Source of the DNA: DASXHZ01 sp036488085
GTDB lineage: Bacteria > Acidobacteriota > Thermoanaerobaculia > Gp7-AA8
Assembly: GCA_036488085.1 (NCBI GenBank)
Contig: DASXHZ010000024.1
Coordinates: 1-64,000 of the forward strand
Reading direction: 5' to 3'
Length of the DNA stretch: 64,000 nucleotides
Shown: positions 51,568 to 60,740 of the stretch, in pieces
Numbering within the stretch: position 1 is the first letter of the stretch
Layout of the letters: each line of letters starts with the position of its first letter
Program-made: the position numbers and the translations under genes
Notes under the pieces: model-generated
What the model saw: only the letters and a program-made list of their open reading frames with translations
The model's database searches: none
What the model was told of the DNA's origin: nothing

Positions 51568-52629
51568 TCAGTCGACGCGCCGCAACAAAGTCCCGGCGCG
51601 GCCGATGTTCAGCCTCCGCTCCCGCCGTTCTACGAACACCTCCTCGAACGCGACCTGGACGATCGCGGTGATCGGGATGGCGATGATGGCTCCGGCGATG
51701 CCAAGGAGTGCCGCGCCGGCCATGAACGCGATGAACGCGGCCAAAGGGGAGATCGAGACCTTCTTCGCCATCACGCGCGGCGCGATGAAGAGGTTCTCGA
51801 GCTTCTGCAGCACCACGACGATCACGAACAACGACCAGAACTGCCATCGCGAGTGCAGCAGCGCCATCAAGAGCGCCGGAGCGCAGCCGACGATCGGACC
51901 GATGACCGGAACGATCTCCCCCACCATCGCGACGATCGCCAACGGGAGCGCGAACGGAACGCGCAGCAGAAGAAGGGCGACGAAGATCGCCCCTCCCATG
52001 ATGGCGGAGAGGATGAGCTGCGCGAGGAGCCAGGAGCTCATCCGCGCCCCCATCCGATTCAGCATCCGCCGCCTTTGTGCCCGAACCTCGGCCGGATAGA
52101 AGAGAAGGATCGTGTTCCGCAGCCGGTGCGCGTCGACGAGCATGTACGCGACCATGAAGAGGATCGCGATGAACGACGCGATCGCGGTGGCCGTGCTCCG
52201 GACGTAGAGGAAGATGCTCGACCGCGGAATCGAGCCGCCACTCGACAGGTAGCTGAGATCGATCATCGGGAAGTAGTGCTCGAGCGGCTCGGTCACGTTC
52301 TTCTGAATGAGCGTCGGGAACTGCGTCCCGAGGGTCTGCGCCTCCGACGACAATCGAGGAACCACGACGACGGCGAACAGCAGCGTCACGATGAGGAACG
52401 GCACGTAGACGAGCAGCACGGCCACGCCGCGCGGGATGTTCCGGTGGAACCAGAAGCGCCAGCAGAGCCGGACGCGCTGCACCGCCGGCGCGATGCCGGC
52501 CGCGATGACGGCGGCGATGAAGACGAGCACCAGCACACCGCGAATGCGCCACAGCAGCAACAACCCGAGGACCAATGCGGCGGCGATCGCGGCCTTTTTC
52601 GCGAACAGCTCGAGCTCGCGGTTGCGCAT
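51568..52629 (-). CDS. AI-2E family transporter (DUF20/TqsA-PerM type)
   Basis: A 353-aa membrane protein: N-terminal helices (KKAAIAAALVLGLLLLWRI and VLVFIAAVIAAGIAPAVQRV), a soluble helical bundle with LIQKNVTEPLEHYF, then a C-terminal set including VPFALPLAIVAMVGEIVPVIGPIVG and SPLAAFIAFMAGAALLGIAGAIIAIPITAIVQV. The PxxGPxxG motif is the family hallmark. Members export small molecules or act as Na+/H+ antiporters. The start overlaps the thioredoxin stop by one base (TGATG), so the two are coupled. Confidence 0.88.
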   Translation of the reverse strand: MRNRELELFAKKAAIAAALVLGLLLLWRIRGVLVLVFIAAVIAAGIAPAVQRVRLCWRFWFHRNIPRGVAVLLVYVPFLIVTLLFAVVVVPRLSSEAQTLGTQFPTLIQKNVTEPLEHYFPMIDLSYLSSGGSIPRSSIFLYVRSTATAIASFIAILFMVAYMLVDAHRLRNTILLFYPAEVRAQRRRMLNRMGARMSSWLLAQLILSAIMGGAIFVALLLLRVPFALPLAIVAMVGEIVPVIGPIVGCAPALLMALLHSRWQFWSLFVIVVVLQKLENLFIAPRVMAKKVSISPLAAFIAFMAGAALLGIAGAIIAIPITAIVQVAFEEVFVERRERRLNIGRAGTLLRRVD

Positions 52630-53051
52630 CACGCGAGGTACTGGCGGATGGCGGCTTCGATCTGCCCGCGCGGTACCGCGCCGACGACGCGTCCGCGCTC
52701 GACGCCGTCCTTGAAGAAGACGAGCAGCGGGATCCCCTGGACGCCGAATGCCGCCGACGTGCGCGAGTTCTCGTCGACGTTCAGCTTCGCAATGCGGACG
52801 TCGCTCTGCTCGGCCGCGAGCGCGTCGAGGATCGGCCCGATCATCCGGCACGGTCCGCACCACGACGCCCAGAAGTCGACGATGGTTGCCTTCCCGTCGC
52901 CGATCACGCGGTGGAACGTCGCGTCGGTGAGCGTGACCGGATGGCCCGTCAGCGGCGCCTTGCACTTGCCGCATACCGCCGCCTTGCCGGACTCGAGAGG
53001 GGGAAGGCGGTTCGCTTGCCCACACGAGGGGCAGCGGATAACGTCGCTCAC
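52629..53051 (-). CDS. trxC: thioredoxin 2 with N-terminal zinc ribbon
   Basis: A 140-aa thioredoxin. The N-terminal zinc ribbon has CPSCGQANRLP and CGKCKAPL. The catalytic motif is WASWCGPCRM, followed by IAKLNVDEN and FGVQGIPLLVFFKDG with the cis-Pro. It reduces disulfides in the cytosol. I start at GTG 53051 (VSDVIRCPSC); the longer frame to 53111 would overlap the divergent GNAT gene. GTG 53051 lies 2 bp from that gene's ATG at 53054. Confidence 0.9.
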   Translation of the reverse strand: MSDVIRCPSCGQANRLPPLESGKAAVCGKCKAPLTGHPVTLTDATFHRVIGDGKATIVDFWASWCGPCRMIGPILDALAAEQSDVRIAKLNVDENSRTSAAFGVQGIPLLVFFKDGVERGRVVGAVPRGQIEAAIRQYLA

Positions 53052-53053
53052 GG

Positions 53054-53854
53054 ATGACTGCCAGTGCGAAGCGGGTGCCGACTCGCGCCGATCTTCCGGC
53101 GATCGTTGCACTTCTCGAACGTGCGAACGAGACGCCGTACGACATTGCGCGTGTGGCGGAGGAGAAGGTGTTCGGGCGGGGGCTGCATGGCGAGCCGCTG
53201 GTGCGCACTTACGAGGAGGGCGACAGGCTCATCGGGATCTCGGTGACTTGCGGGCGCGTGTTGCGGCTCATCGCCGTCGATCCGGAGCATCGTCGGCGCG
53301 GCATCGGATCCCGACTGCTGGATGGCGAGATCGGCTTCGCCGAGCCGGGAAACTTCTTCACGCCGGGGGTGATCGAGAGCGATACCGCGACGCGGGCGTT
53401 CTTCGCAAAGCACGGTTTCACCGAGGAGAGCTCGACGGCGAACCTCGAGACGACGCAGTTGCCGTCGAAAATCCCTCCCGACGTTCAGCGCGTCACGGAC
53501 GCCACACGCGAGCGCGTTCTCGGCTTCGTCGAGAGCCACTTCGGCCGGGCATGGCGTTTCGAGTGCGAAAACGCCGGCTCACGGCTCTTCTTCGTCGAGC
53601 ACGACGGCGCGATCGCCGCCTTCTCGGCCCACGACTCCAACAATCGCGGACTCGGCTTCTTCGGTCCGACAGGCGTGGCGGAATCGATGCGCGGCCGCGG
53701 CCTCGGGACCCTCCTCCTCCACGCCTCGCTCGCCGACCTCCGTTCGATCGGTTACACGCGAGCGGTGATCCCATGGACGGATGCGATCCGGTTCTACGAG
53801 CGGGCCTGCGGAGCGGTTGTGACCGCCAGATTCGCCATTCTGATCCGCCGCTGA
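53054..53854 (+). CDS. tandem GNAT acetyltransferase-fold protein
   Basis: A 266-aa protein with two GNAT domains. The first holds the acetyl-CoA motif VDPEHRRRGIGSRLLDGE, the second ESMRGRGLGTLLLHASL, and both show following strands and helices of the fold (TRAFFAKHGF, AIRFYERACG). The pattern resembles GCN5-related enzymes such as MshD-like tandem proteins. The acceptor is unknown. It starts head-to-head with trxC, 2 bp apart, with no clear Shine-Dalgarno. Confidence 0.85.
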   Translation: MTASAKRVPTRADLPAIVALLERANETPYDIARVAEEKVFGRGLHGEPLVRTYEEGDRLIGISVTCGRVLRLIAVDPEHRRRGIGSRLLDGEIGFAEPGNFFTPGVIESDTATRAFFAKHGFTEESSTANLETTQLPSKIPPDVQRVTDATRERVLGFVESHFGRAWRFECENAGSRLFFVEHDGAIAAFSAHDSNNRGLGFFGPTGVAESMRGRGLGTLLLHASLADLRSIGYTRAVIPWTDAIRFYERACGAVVTARFAILIRR

Positions 53855-53917
53855 CTTGCGCATCACGCCCGGAACGGTTCAAACTTCCCTCAAACAATCG
53901 GAGTCGGGTCAACACTC

Positions 53918-55840
53918 ATGAGAAAAAACCTTCTTGCGGCGCTCGCCGCATCCGTTCTCTGTGCATCGTCCGCCTTCGCAGTCACCTACGTCGTGCCGAA
54001 AGACGAGATCCTGATTGAAAGGGCTGACGCGATCGTCATCGCCACGGCTCTTCACTCCGAGGTGCTCGACTCACAGGAACGCGGGATCGAGACCGTGACC
54101 GTTTTCTCGTTGGAAGACACTCTCAAGAGTGACGGCGCGATCGCTGGAGATTTCGATGTGCGCATTCCGGGCGGCGTGATCGAGCAACGCGGAAAGCGGT
54201 CGCGCTTCAAGGTCATACCGGGCACTCCAAAGTTCGCCGACGGCGAGCGTTTGCTCCTGTTTCTGAGGAGAGTCGGCGACAACGAGTACGCCACAACTGA
54301 TCTCGCGCTCGGCTTGTTCGGTTTCGCGACGGACGATCTCGGTCGCCACGTCGTCGTCAGGGCCGAGACGGAAATCATCGGATGGGGTCCCGACGGGACG
54401 GTGCACCGCGAGCCGCACCGCGACGCCGATGCGTTCCTCGCATTCATTCGCGAACGCGCCAAAGGGCGCCCGGCCGCCACGAACTACGTCATCGATCCGA
54501 GACCGCTCGTCAGCGACAGCCGCTCGCTTCGCGCCACAACCATGCGCACCTCCCCTCTGCGGCCGACGACGGAAACCTGCAGCGGCTGCACCGTTACGCA
54601 GTACACCCTGCCGACCACCACGGAGACCAGCCAGGGCTTCCGCTGGAAGACGTTCCCGATCAACTGGAACCGCGGCAGCACCGAGTCGAACGCGACGAGC
54701 AATGGCGACGGTGCCATCAACAGCGCCTTCTCTCAATGGAACGCGCCGTCGAGCGCCGGCTACATCCATTCGACGACGACTTCGAACCCAAACGGGATTC
54801 TGGACTCGCCTGACAGCATCAACAACATCGTGTTCGAGAAGGATCTGACATCCCTCGGCGCTGCCGCCTACTCCTGCACGCACGGCGGCGTCCTCGGTCT
54901 GGGCGGTATCCAGAGCGCCAACAGCGATTCGACAAATAAGGTCAATGGCGAGACTTTCTTCGCGAACACCGAAGGCGACGTCAGCATGAACCAGGGCCTC
55001 AACACCTGTCTGGGCGGCGGCCAGCTCTCTCAGGGCGACTTCACAAGCGCCGTCACGCATGAGGTAGGACACACTCTCGGCTTGCGCCACGCCGACAAAT
55101 CGCGCGACGACTCGCAGCCGTGCACGAATCTCCCAGCATATGACTGCGGCTCCTCGGCGATCATGACTGCGAGCGTCACGACCGGTTTGAACGGCGTTCT
55201 GGCCGCGTGGGACACACGCGCGATCACGGCGCTGTATCCGCCAACCTCATTCGCCGCTCCGACAGGCGTCACCGCAACCGCGTCGAGTACAAACCACGTG
55301 ACGATCTCATGGGACGCAGTCAGCGGCGTCCTGAACAACGTCACTCAATACTCGGTCTACCGCACCTCCGACAATAGCGCCTACAGCGTCGTCTGTACCG
55401 CCACGGCGCCCACCGTCACGTGCGAGGACACGACGGCTGCCGCCGGTACTGCGTACCTTTATAAGGTGCGCGCCGGCACCGCGGGGACGCTCAGCTCGGC
55501 CGACCTCGCCACGACCGTCATCTTCACCGACCCCACCCTCACCGGCGGCACGACGCCACCGAAGACGGCGCACATCACGGAGCTCCGCACCGCGGTTGAC
55601 GCGGTACGCAAGCTCGCAAATGGCGGCGTCGCGAATCCGTTCAGCTACACCGACTCGACGCTGACCGGCGGCACGACGCCGATCAAGAAGGTCCACATCA
55701 CCGACCTCCGGACGGCGCTCGACGCGGCGCGCTCGACGCTCGCACTCACCGCGCTCAGCTATACCGACCCGACCATCACCGTGAACTCCACGGCGGTGAA
55801 GGCCGTACACATCACGGAGCTCAGGAACGGGGTGAAGTAA
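53918..55840 (+). CDS. secreted matrixin-like zinc metalloprotease with Fn3 and HITELR repeats
   Basis: A 640-aa protein with signal peptide MRKNLLAALAASVLCASSAFA. A pro-like region (residues 25-200) precedes the protease domain: HExxHxxGxxH is seen in THEVGHTLGLRHAD (about residues 376-388) and the Met-turn in SSAIMTASV. A fibronectin III domain follows (PTGVTATASSTNHVTISWDAV ... YLYKVRAG). The C-terminus has three units with TAHITELRTAVDAVR, KVHITDLRTALDAAR and AVHITELRNGVK, each preceded by YTDPTLTGGTTP-like sequence. These HITELR units recur in secreted proteins of Acidobacteriota-like genomes (recollection). Probably an extracellular protease of unknown target. Confidence 0.85.
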   Translation: MRKNLLAALAASVLCASSAFAVTYVVPKDEILIERADAIVIATALHSEVLDSQERGIETVTVFSLEDTLKSDGAIAGDFDVRIPGGVIEQRGKRSRFKVIPGTPKFADGERLLLFLRRVGDNEYATTDLALGLFGFATDDLGRHVVVRAETEIIGWGPDGTVHREPHRDADAFLAFIRERAKGRPAATNYVIDPRPLVSDSRSLRATTMRTSPLRPTTETCSGCTVTQYTLPTTTETSQGFRWKTFPINWNRGSTESNATSNGDGAINSAFSQWNAPSSAGYIHSTTTSNPNGILDSPDSINNIVFEKDLTSLGAAAYSCTHGGVLGLGGIQSANSDSTNKVNGETFFANTEGDVSMNQGLNTCLGGGQLSQGDFTSAVTHEVGHTLGLRHADKSRDDSQPCTNLPAYDCGSSAIMTASVTTGLNGVLAAWDTRAITALYPPTSFAAPTGVTATASSTNHVTISWDAVSGVLNNVTQYSVYRTSDNSAYSVVCTATAPTVTCEDTTAAAGTAYLYKVRAGTAGTLSSADLATTVIFTDPTLTGGTTPPKTAHITELRTAVDAVRKLANGGVANPFSYTDSTLTGGTTPIKKVHITDLRTALDAARSTLALTALSYTDPTITVNSTAVKAVHITELRNGVK

Positions 55841-55851
55841 ACTCCCGTGCG

Positions 55852-56532
55852 GTGAAGAAGCCGCCAAAACGCCGCCAACGCTTCCTGCCGCAGGCCATCG
55901 GGCGCAGCGGAGGTGTCGCGCTCGCGGCCGTCGCGCTCTGGTTCTTCAAGAAACAGGCGGACCACGTCGTGACCGGCCGCGCCGACCGCTACGACGACGT
56001 CGTCATGCAGGCGGTCCACACCATCGACAACACGCCGATGCACAACGTGATGGAGGCGATCACGCAGCTCGGTACGCATGCCGCCATCGGTGCCGCCGCC
56101 GGCCTCACCGCCATCGCGATGTTGCGCAAAGGGCGGAAGCAGGACGCCTGGACGGTCGTGATCTCCACCGGCGGCGCGATGGCGATCAACACCATCCTCA
56201 AGAACGTCTTCCAACGGCAGCGTCCGATCGAGATGGCGCGCCGCATCACGCTCCCGAACTCCCACAGCTTTCCGAGTGGGCACTCGCTCCTCTCGGCCGC
56301 GACGTACCCGATCGTGGCGCATCACCTGGTGCAGGATGCATCGCTCCCGACGCAGGCGCTGGTCCACACGCTCGCCGGCCTCACGATCATCAGCGTCGGC
56401 TTCTCCCGCGTTTACTTCGGCGTGCACTTCCCCTCCGACGTCCTGGGCGGCTTTGCGGCCGGCTTCGGCTGGCTCGGCCTCACTTCGCTCACGCACACCA
56501 CAGCGGAACGCCAAGCCCGCGTAATTGGTTAG
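55852..56532 (+). CDS. PAP2-family phosphatase
   Basis: A 226-aa membrane phosphatase with the three PAP2 motifs: KNVFQRQRP (KxxxxxxRP), SFPSGH (PSGH) and SRVYFGVHFPSD (SRxxxxxHxxxD). Five or six transmembrane helices surround them, including VALAAVALWFF and AAIGAAAGLTAIAML. These enzymes dephosphorylate undecaprenyl pyrophosphate, phosphatidic acid or related lipids at the outer face of the inner membrane. The GTG start lies 11 bp after the protease stop, so the genes may be co-transcribed. The stop is 10 bp before the dehydrogenase ATG. Confidence 0.92.
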   Translation: MKKPPKRRQRFLPQAIGRSGGVALAAVALWFFKKQADHVVTGRADRYDDVVMQAVHTIDNTPMHNVMEAITQLGTHAAIGAAAGLTAIAMLRKGRKQDAWTVVISTGGAMAINTILKNVFQRQRPIEMARRITLPNSHSFPSGHSLLSAATYPIVAHHLVQDASLPTQALVHTLAGLTIISVGFSRVYFGVHFPSDVLGGFAAGFGWLGLTSLTHTTAERQARVIG

Positions 56533-56542
56533 GAATACCGAT

Positions 56543-59500
56543 ATGTCATCCGTTCCGAATTACGGCGCCAATATCGCCTTCATCGAAGAGTTGTACGAAA
56601 AGTACCGCGCCAACCCCGACTCCGTAGACGCGCGCTGGCGCGAGTTCTTCAAAAACGAGGCTGCTGAGTTGCGGGGTTTCGAGGTTACGGAGGAAGAACC
56701 CGTCGCCACCCCGCAACCGCGGAGCCTCGCAACCCCGCATCCTGTATCCAAGCCCACTCCCGTCCCTCCACTCATCCCCGGCGCTACTCCGCTGCGCGGC
56801 GCGGCGTCGAAGATCGTCCAGAACATGGAGGCGTCGCTCGCCGTCCCGACCGCGACGTCCATCCGCAACATCCCCGTCAAAGTCCTCGAAGAGAACCGCC
56901 GCATCATCAACAACCACCTGACGCTCAGCGGGCAGGCGAAAGCGTCGTTCACGCACATCATCGCGTGGGCGATCGTGAAGTCGATCCCGGACCACCCGCG
57001 CATGAACGCCGCCTTCGCCATGAGCGACGGCACCCCCTCCCGCATCGACCGCTCCGATGTGAACCTCGGCATCGCGATCGACGTCGAGCGCAAGGACGGC
57101 TCGCACTCGCTCCTGGTCCCGAACATCAAACGCGCGCAGTCGATGGACTTTGCGCAGTTCCTCAACGCCTACAACTCCATCGTCCGGAAGGCGCGCAACA
57201 ACACGTTGGAGATCGCCGACTTCGAGGCGACGACGCTCTCGCTCACGAACCCCGGCACCATCGGCACCGTCGCCTCCGTTCCGCGCCTGATGCAGACGCA
57301 GGGAACGATCATCGCGACCGGCCAGATCGACTATCCGGCTGAGTACTCCGCCGCCGACTCATCCGTCATGGCGGACCTCGGCATCTCGAAGGTGATGACG
57401 ATGACGTCGACGTACGACCATCGCATCATCCAGGGGGCCGAGTCGGGCGCCTTCCTCGCCCGCGTCCACGAGCTCCTCCTCGGCGCCGACGACTTCTACG
57501 ACCACATCTATCGCGACCTCCGCATGCCCTACGAACCGGTGCGCTGGTCGCGCGACCGCGGGCACTTCCGCGCCGACAGCGAAGACTCCGTGGCACGCCA
57601 GGCGCGCGTGCTCCAGATGATCAACGCCTATCGCGTGCGCGGCCACCTGCTCGCCGATCTCGATCCGCTCGAGTACGAAGTGAAGCGCCATCCCGAACTC
57701 GATCCGGCGTTCTACGGCCTCACGCTTTGGGACCTCGACCGCGAGTTCGTCTGCGGCGGGCTGTGCGGAAAGATCACCGCCAAGCTGCGCGACATCCTCG
57801 ACACCCTGCGCGAGACGTACTGCGGAAAGATCGGCCCCGAGTACATGCACATCCAGGAGACCGTGCAGAAGAAATGGCTGCAGGACCGGATGGAGCCGTC
57901 GCGCAACCAGCAGCCGCTCGACCTCGCGATCAAGCGCCGCATCCTGATGAAGCTCAATGATGCCGAGGCGTTCGAGAAGTTCCTTCACACCAAGTACGTC
58001 GGCCACAAGCGCTTCTCGCTCGAAGGCGCCGAGAGCGTCATCCCGATGCTCGACTACCTCTTCAACGAGGCGACCGCCGACGGCGTGCAGGAAGCGGTCA
58101 TCGGCATGGCGCACCGCGGACGGCTCAACGTCCTCGCGAACACGCTCGGCAAGTCGTACGAGAAGATCTTCAACGAATTCGAAGGCGACATCGACCCGAA
58201 CACGACCCAGGGCTCCGGCGACGTGAAGTACCACCTCGGCGCCGAGGGGATGCATCAGGCGCCGGGCGAGTCGTTCATGAGACTGACGCTCGCGTCGAAC
58301 CCGTCGCACCTCGAGGCGGTCGATCCGATCGTCGAGGGGATGACGCGCGCCAAGCAGCAACTCGCAGGCGACGCGCAACGCGCCCTCATCCTGCCGCTGC
58401 TCATCCACGGCGATGCGGCGTTCGCGGGACAGGGCGTCGTCGCCGAGACGCTGAACATGTCGCAGCTCCACGGCTACCGCACCGGCGGGACGATCCACCT
58501 GGTCATCAACAACCAGATCGGCTTCACGACCGGGCCGGAGTCGGCGCGTTCGTCCGTCTACGCGACCGACGTCGCGAAGATGGTGCAGGCGCCGATCTTC
58601 CACGTGAACGGCGACGACCCCGAGGCGTGCATCCGCGCCATGAAGCTGGCGTACGGCTTCCGGCGGCAGTTTCACAAAGACGTCGTCATCGACATGATCT
58701 GCTACCGGCGCCACGGCCATAACGAGGGCGACGAGCCGTCGCTCACCCAGCCGCGGATGTACAAGGCGATCAAGGAGCACCGCTCCGTCCGGAAGATCTA
58801 CACCGAGACCCTTCTCCGCAAGGGCGACATCGACCCGAAGGAAGCGGAGGAGTGGCTCGACCAGTTCCAGGCGAAGCTGCAGGAGGCGTTCGACCGGACG
58901 AAGACGCAGGAAGCGCCGCACTCCGAGCGCGACCCGCTCTACACCGACGAAGAGATCACCGGGTTCCAGAACGAGCCTTCGCCCGACACTTCGGTGTCGC
59001 GCGAGCAGCTCGAAGCCGTCGGCCAGGCGCTGACGACGACGCCGCAGGACTTCACGCCGCATCCGAAGCTCAAACCGATCCTCACCCGCCGCCGCGCGAT
59101 GGCGGAGGGGAAGGAGCCGATGGACTGGGGCTTCGCCGAGCAGCTCGCATTCGGGTCGCTCCTGCTCGACGGCTTCCGCGTGCGGCTCTCCGGCCAGGAC
59201 TCCGGCCGCGGCACGTTCTCGCACCGTCACGCCATCCTCTTCGACTACGCCGGCGGCAACGGCTACGTGCCGTTGAATGCCCTCGCGAAACCTGCCTCCG
59301 CGGAAAAGCCGGAAGTCGACTTCGCCGTCTACGACTCGCTTCTATCCGAGTACGGCGTCGTCGGCTTCGAGTACGGCTACTCGGTCGCCGATCCGGGCGC
59401 GATCGTGCTGTGGGAAGCGCAATTCGGCGACTTCATGAACGGCGCGCAGATCGTGGTCGACCAGTTCATCTCGTCAGCCGAGGAGAAGTGGGGCCAGCAT

Positions 59501-60154
59501 AGCGGCCTCGTGCTGCTGCTGCCGCATGGCTACGAAGGGCAGGGGCCGGAGCATTCGTCGGCGCGCATCGAGCGCTTCCTGACCATGTGCGCCGAGGGGA
59601 ACATGCAGGTCATCTATCCGACGACGCCGGCGCAGTACTTCCATGCGCTGCGACGGCAGGCGAAGAACGACCCGCGCAAGCCGCTGATCGTAATGACGCC
59701 GAAGTCGCTGCTGCGGCATCCGATGGCGGTGTCGACGCTCGACGAGCTGACGAACGGCCGTTTCGAGCCGGTGCTGCATGACGTCGCGACCAGCGACGAA
59801 GTCGAGCGCGTGATCCTGACCAGCGGCAAGGTGTACTACGACCTCCGCACCGCCCGCGACAAGGCGAATGCGAAGGTGGCGATCCTGCGGCTCGAGCAGC
59901 TCTACCCCTTCCCCCGCCCGATGATCGTCGACGCGCTGAAGGGATATCCGAACGCCAAAGAGATCGTCTGGGCCCAGGACGAGCCGCGGAACATGGGCCC
60001 GTGGCCGTATCTCCACGACCGTCTGGCACAGCTCGTCGGAGCGAACCAGACCCTCCGCTACGCCGGCCGCCCCGTCGCCGCCTCCCCCGCCACGGGGTCG
60101 CATCACCGTCACGAAGAACAGCAGCAGGCGCTCGTGAGGCAGGCGATCGGCTAG
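56543..60154 (+). CDS. kgd: multifunctional 2-oxoglutarate dehydrogenase E1 with E2 catalytic domain (KGD type)
   Basis: A 1203-aa fusion. An N-terminal helix region (NIAFIEELYEKYRANPDSVDARWREFF) is followed by a linker, an E2 succinyltransferase domain (VNLGIAIDVERKDG, TTLSLTNPGTIG, TYDHRIIQGAESGAFL with the catalytic His) and the ThDP-dependent E1 domains (EGAESVIPMLDYL, GMAHRGRLNVLANTLGK, HVNGDDPEAC, RRHGHNEGDEPSLTQP). There is no lipoyl domain, as in mycobacterial KGD. It converts 2-oxoglutarate to succinyl-CoA in the TCA cycle with separate lipoylated E2 and E3. I chose ATG 56543 after AGGAA. A palindromic element lies in the linker (56671-56738). Confidence 0.95.
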   Translation: MSSVPNYGANIAFIEELYEKYRANPDSVDARWREFFKNEAAELRGFEVTEEEPVATPQPRSLATPHPVSKPTPVPPLIPGATPLRGAASKIVQNMEASLAVPTATSIRNIPVKVLEENRRIINNHLTLSGQAKASFTHIIAWAIVKSIPDHPRMNAAFAMSDGTPSRIDRSDVNLGIAIDVERKDGSHSLLVPNIKRAQSMDFAQFLNAYNSIVRKARNNTLEIADFEATTLSLTNPGTIGTVASVPRLMQTQGTIIATGQIDYPAEYSAADSSVMADLGISKVMTMTSTYDHRIIQGAESGAFLARVHELLLGADDFYDHIYRDLRMPYEPVRWSRDRGHFRADSEDSVARQARVLQMINAYRVRGHLLADLDPLEYEVKRHPELDPAFYGLTLWDLDREFVCGGLCGKITAKLRDILDTLRETYCGKIGPEYMHIQETVQKKWLQDRMEPSRNQQPLDLAIKRRILMKLNDAEAFEKFLHTKYVGHKRFSLEGAESVIPMLDYLFNEATADGVQEAVIGMAHRGRLNVLANTLGKSYEKIFNEFEGDIDPNTTQGSGDVKYHLGAEGMHQAPGESFMRLTLASNPSHLEAVDPIVEGMTRAKQQLAGDAQRALILPLLIHGDAAFAGQGVVAETLNMSQLHGYRTGGTIHLVINNQIGFTTGPESARSSVYATDVAKMVQAPIFHVNGDDPEACIRAMKLAYGFRRQFHKDVVIDMICYRRHGHNEGDEPSLTQPRMYKAIKEHRSVRKIYTETLLRKGDIDPKEAEEWLDQFQAKLQEAFDRTKTQEAPHSERDPLYTDEEITGFQNEPSPDTSVSREQLEAVGQALTTTPQDFTPHPKLKPILTRRRAMAEGKEPMDWGFAEQLAFGSLLLDGFRVRLSGQDSGRGTFSHRHAILFDYAGGNGYVPLNALAKPASAEKPEVDFAVYDSLLSEYGVVGFEYGYSVADPGAIVLWEAQFGDFMNGAQIVVDQFISSAEEKWGQHSGLVLLLPHGYEGQGPEHSSARIERFLTMCAEGNMQVIYPTTPAQYFHALRRQAKNDPRKPLIVMTPKSLLRHPMAVSTLDELTNGRFEPVLHDVATSDEVERVILTSGKVYYDLRTARDKANAKVAILRLEQLYPFPRPMIVDALKGYPNAKEIVWAQDEPRNMGPWPYLHDRLAQLVGANQTLRYAGRPVAASPATGSHHRHEEQQQALVRQAIG
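56671..56738. repeat. palindromic element in the dehydrogenase linker
   Basis: The left arm GCGGGGTTTCGAGG (56671-56684) and right arm CCTCGCAACCCCGC (56725-56738) are complementary at 13 of 14 positions. The encoded peptide starts LRGFEV, the same as in the duplicated ABC ATPase linker, and continues as a Pro/Ala-rich linker (VATPQPRSLATPH). It lies between the N-terminal helix and the E2 domain and keeps the reading frame. Confidence 0.75.
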
Positions 60155-60675
60155 CCCCTCGGGGTGTGGGCTTTCGGCACTCCCCCTTCGCCAATCCTCG
60201 GGCCTTTCTTCTTCGGGCGTCCGAGGTCGCGGCGGCGCTCGCGATGGAGCGCGAGAATGTTCTCGGCCGTCACCTCATCGAGAGTCGGGTCGCGGAGCCA
60301 CTCCTTCATCTGGTGAAAGAGTTGCCGCACGTCGGCGAACGTCTCGTTCAAGATGTGCCATTGCACCTGCTTGTGCGTCCTCGCGAGACGGCGGACGTCC
60401 CGAATCTTGTCGGCGTATTCGGCGGCGTAGTCGTACTTGCTGGCGAGATCCTCGACCGTTCCCGTCACCGATTTCGGGCGGTACTCCCCTGCCCGGAGAC
60501 GGCGCGCGGTACGGCGAGCGTAAGAGGCGGTGCGAAACTCGTCGATCACCTCGGGGTCGGGCTTCGGCATCGCCAGCAGTTCGGCGGACGCCGCGTCGCA
60601 CTGCTCTTTGATGAGCTCCGCGATCGCGACCGCCTGTTCGCGTGTGACCGGATTCTGGGTCATCGGTGTGTGCAT
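60151..60675 (-). CDS. helical hypothetical protein
   Basis: A 174-aa protein, almost all predicted helix: TREQAVAIAELIKEQCDAASAELLAMPKPDPEVID, then ASYARRTARRLRAGEY and VQWHILNETFADVRQLFHQMKEWL, with a basic tail (RPKKKGPRIGEGG). No signal peptide, membrane segment or known motif. ATG 60675 follows GGAG. The stop overlaps the dehydrogenase stop region by 4 bp (convergent). It lies 65 bp downstream of another helical hypothetical gene on the same strand, and both are likely transcribed from the promoter at 61632. Confidence 0.65.
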   Translation of the reverse strand: MHTPMTQNPVTREQAVAIAELIKEQCDAASAELLAMPKPDPEVIDEFRTASYARRTARRLRAGEYRPKSVTGTVEDLASKYDYAAEYADKIRDVRRLARTHKQVQWHILNETFADVRQLFHQMKEWLRDPTLDEVTAENILALHRERRRDLGRPKKKGPRIGEGGVPKAHTPRG

Positions 60676-60740
60676 GCTCGTCTCCTCTCGGGTAATGACC
60701 GGGCGCGCCACGACGGCGCGCCCGGTCCACACCCTTCACA

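Noticed and set aside
57359..59230. Open minus-strand frame of 623 codons
   Set aside because: Antisense of the 2-oxoglutarate dehydrogenase; composition-driven.
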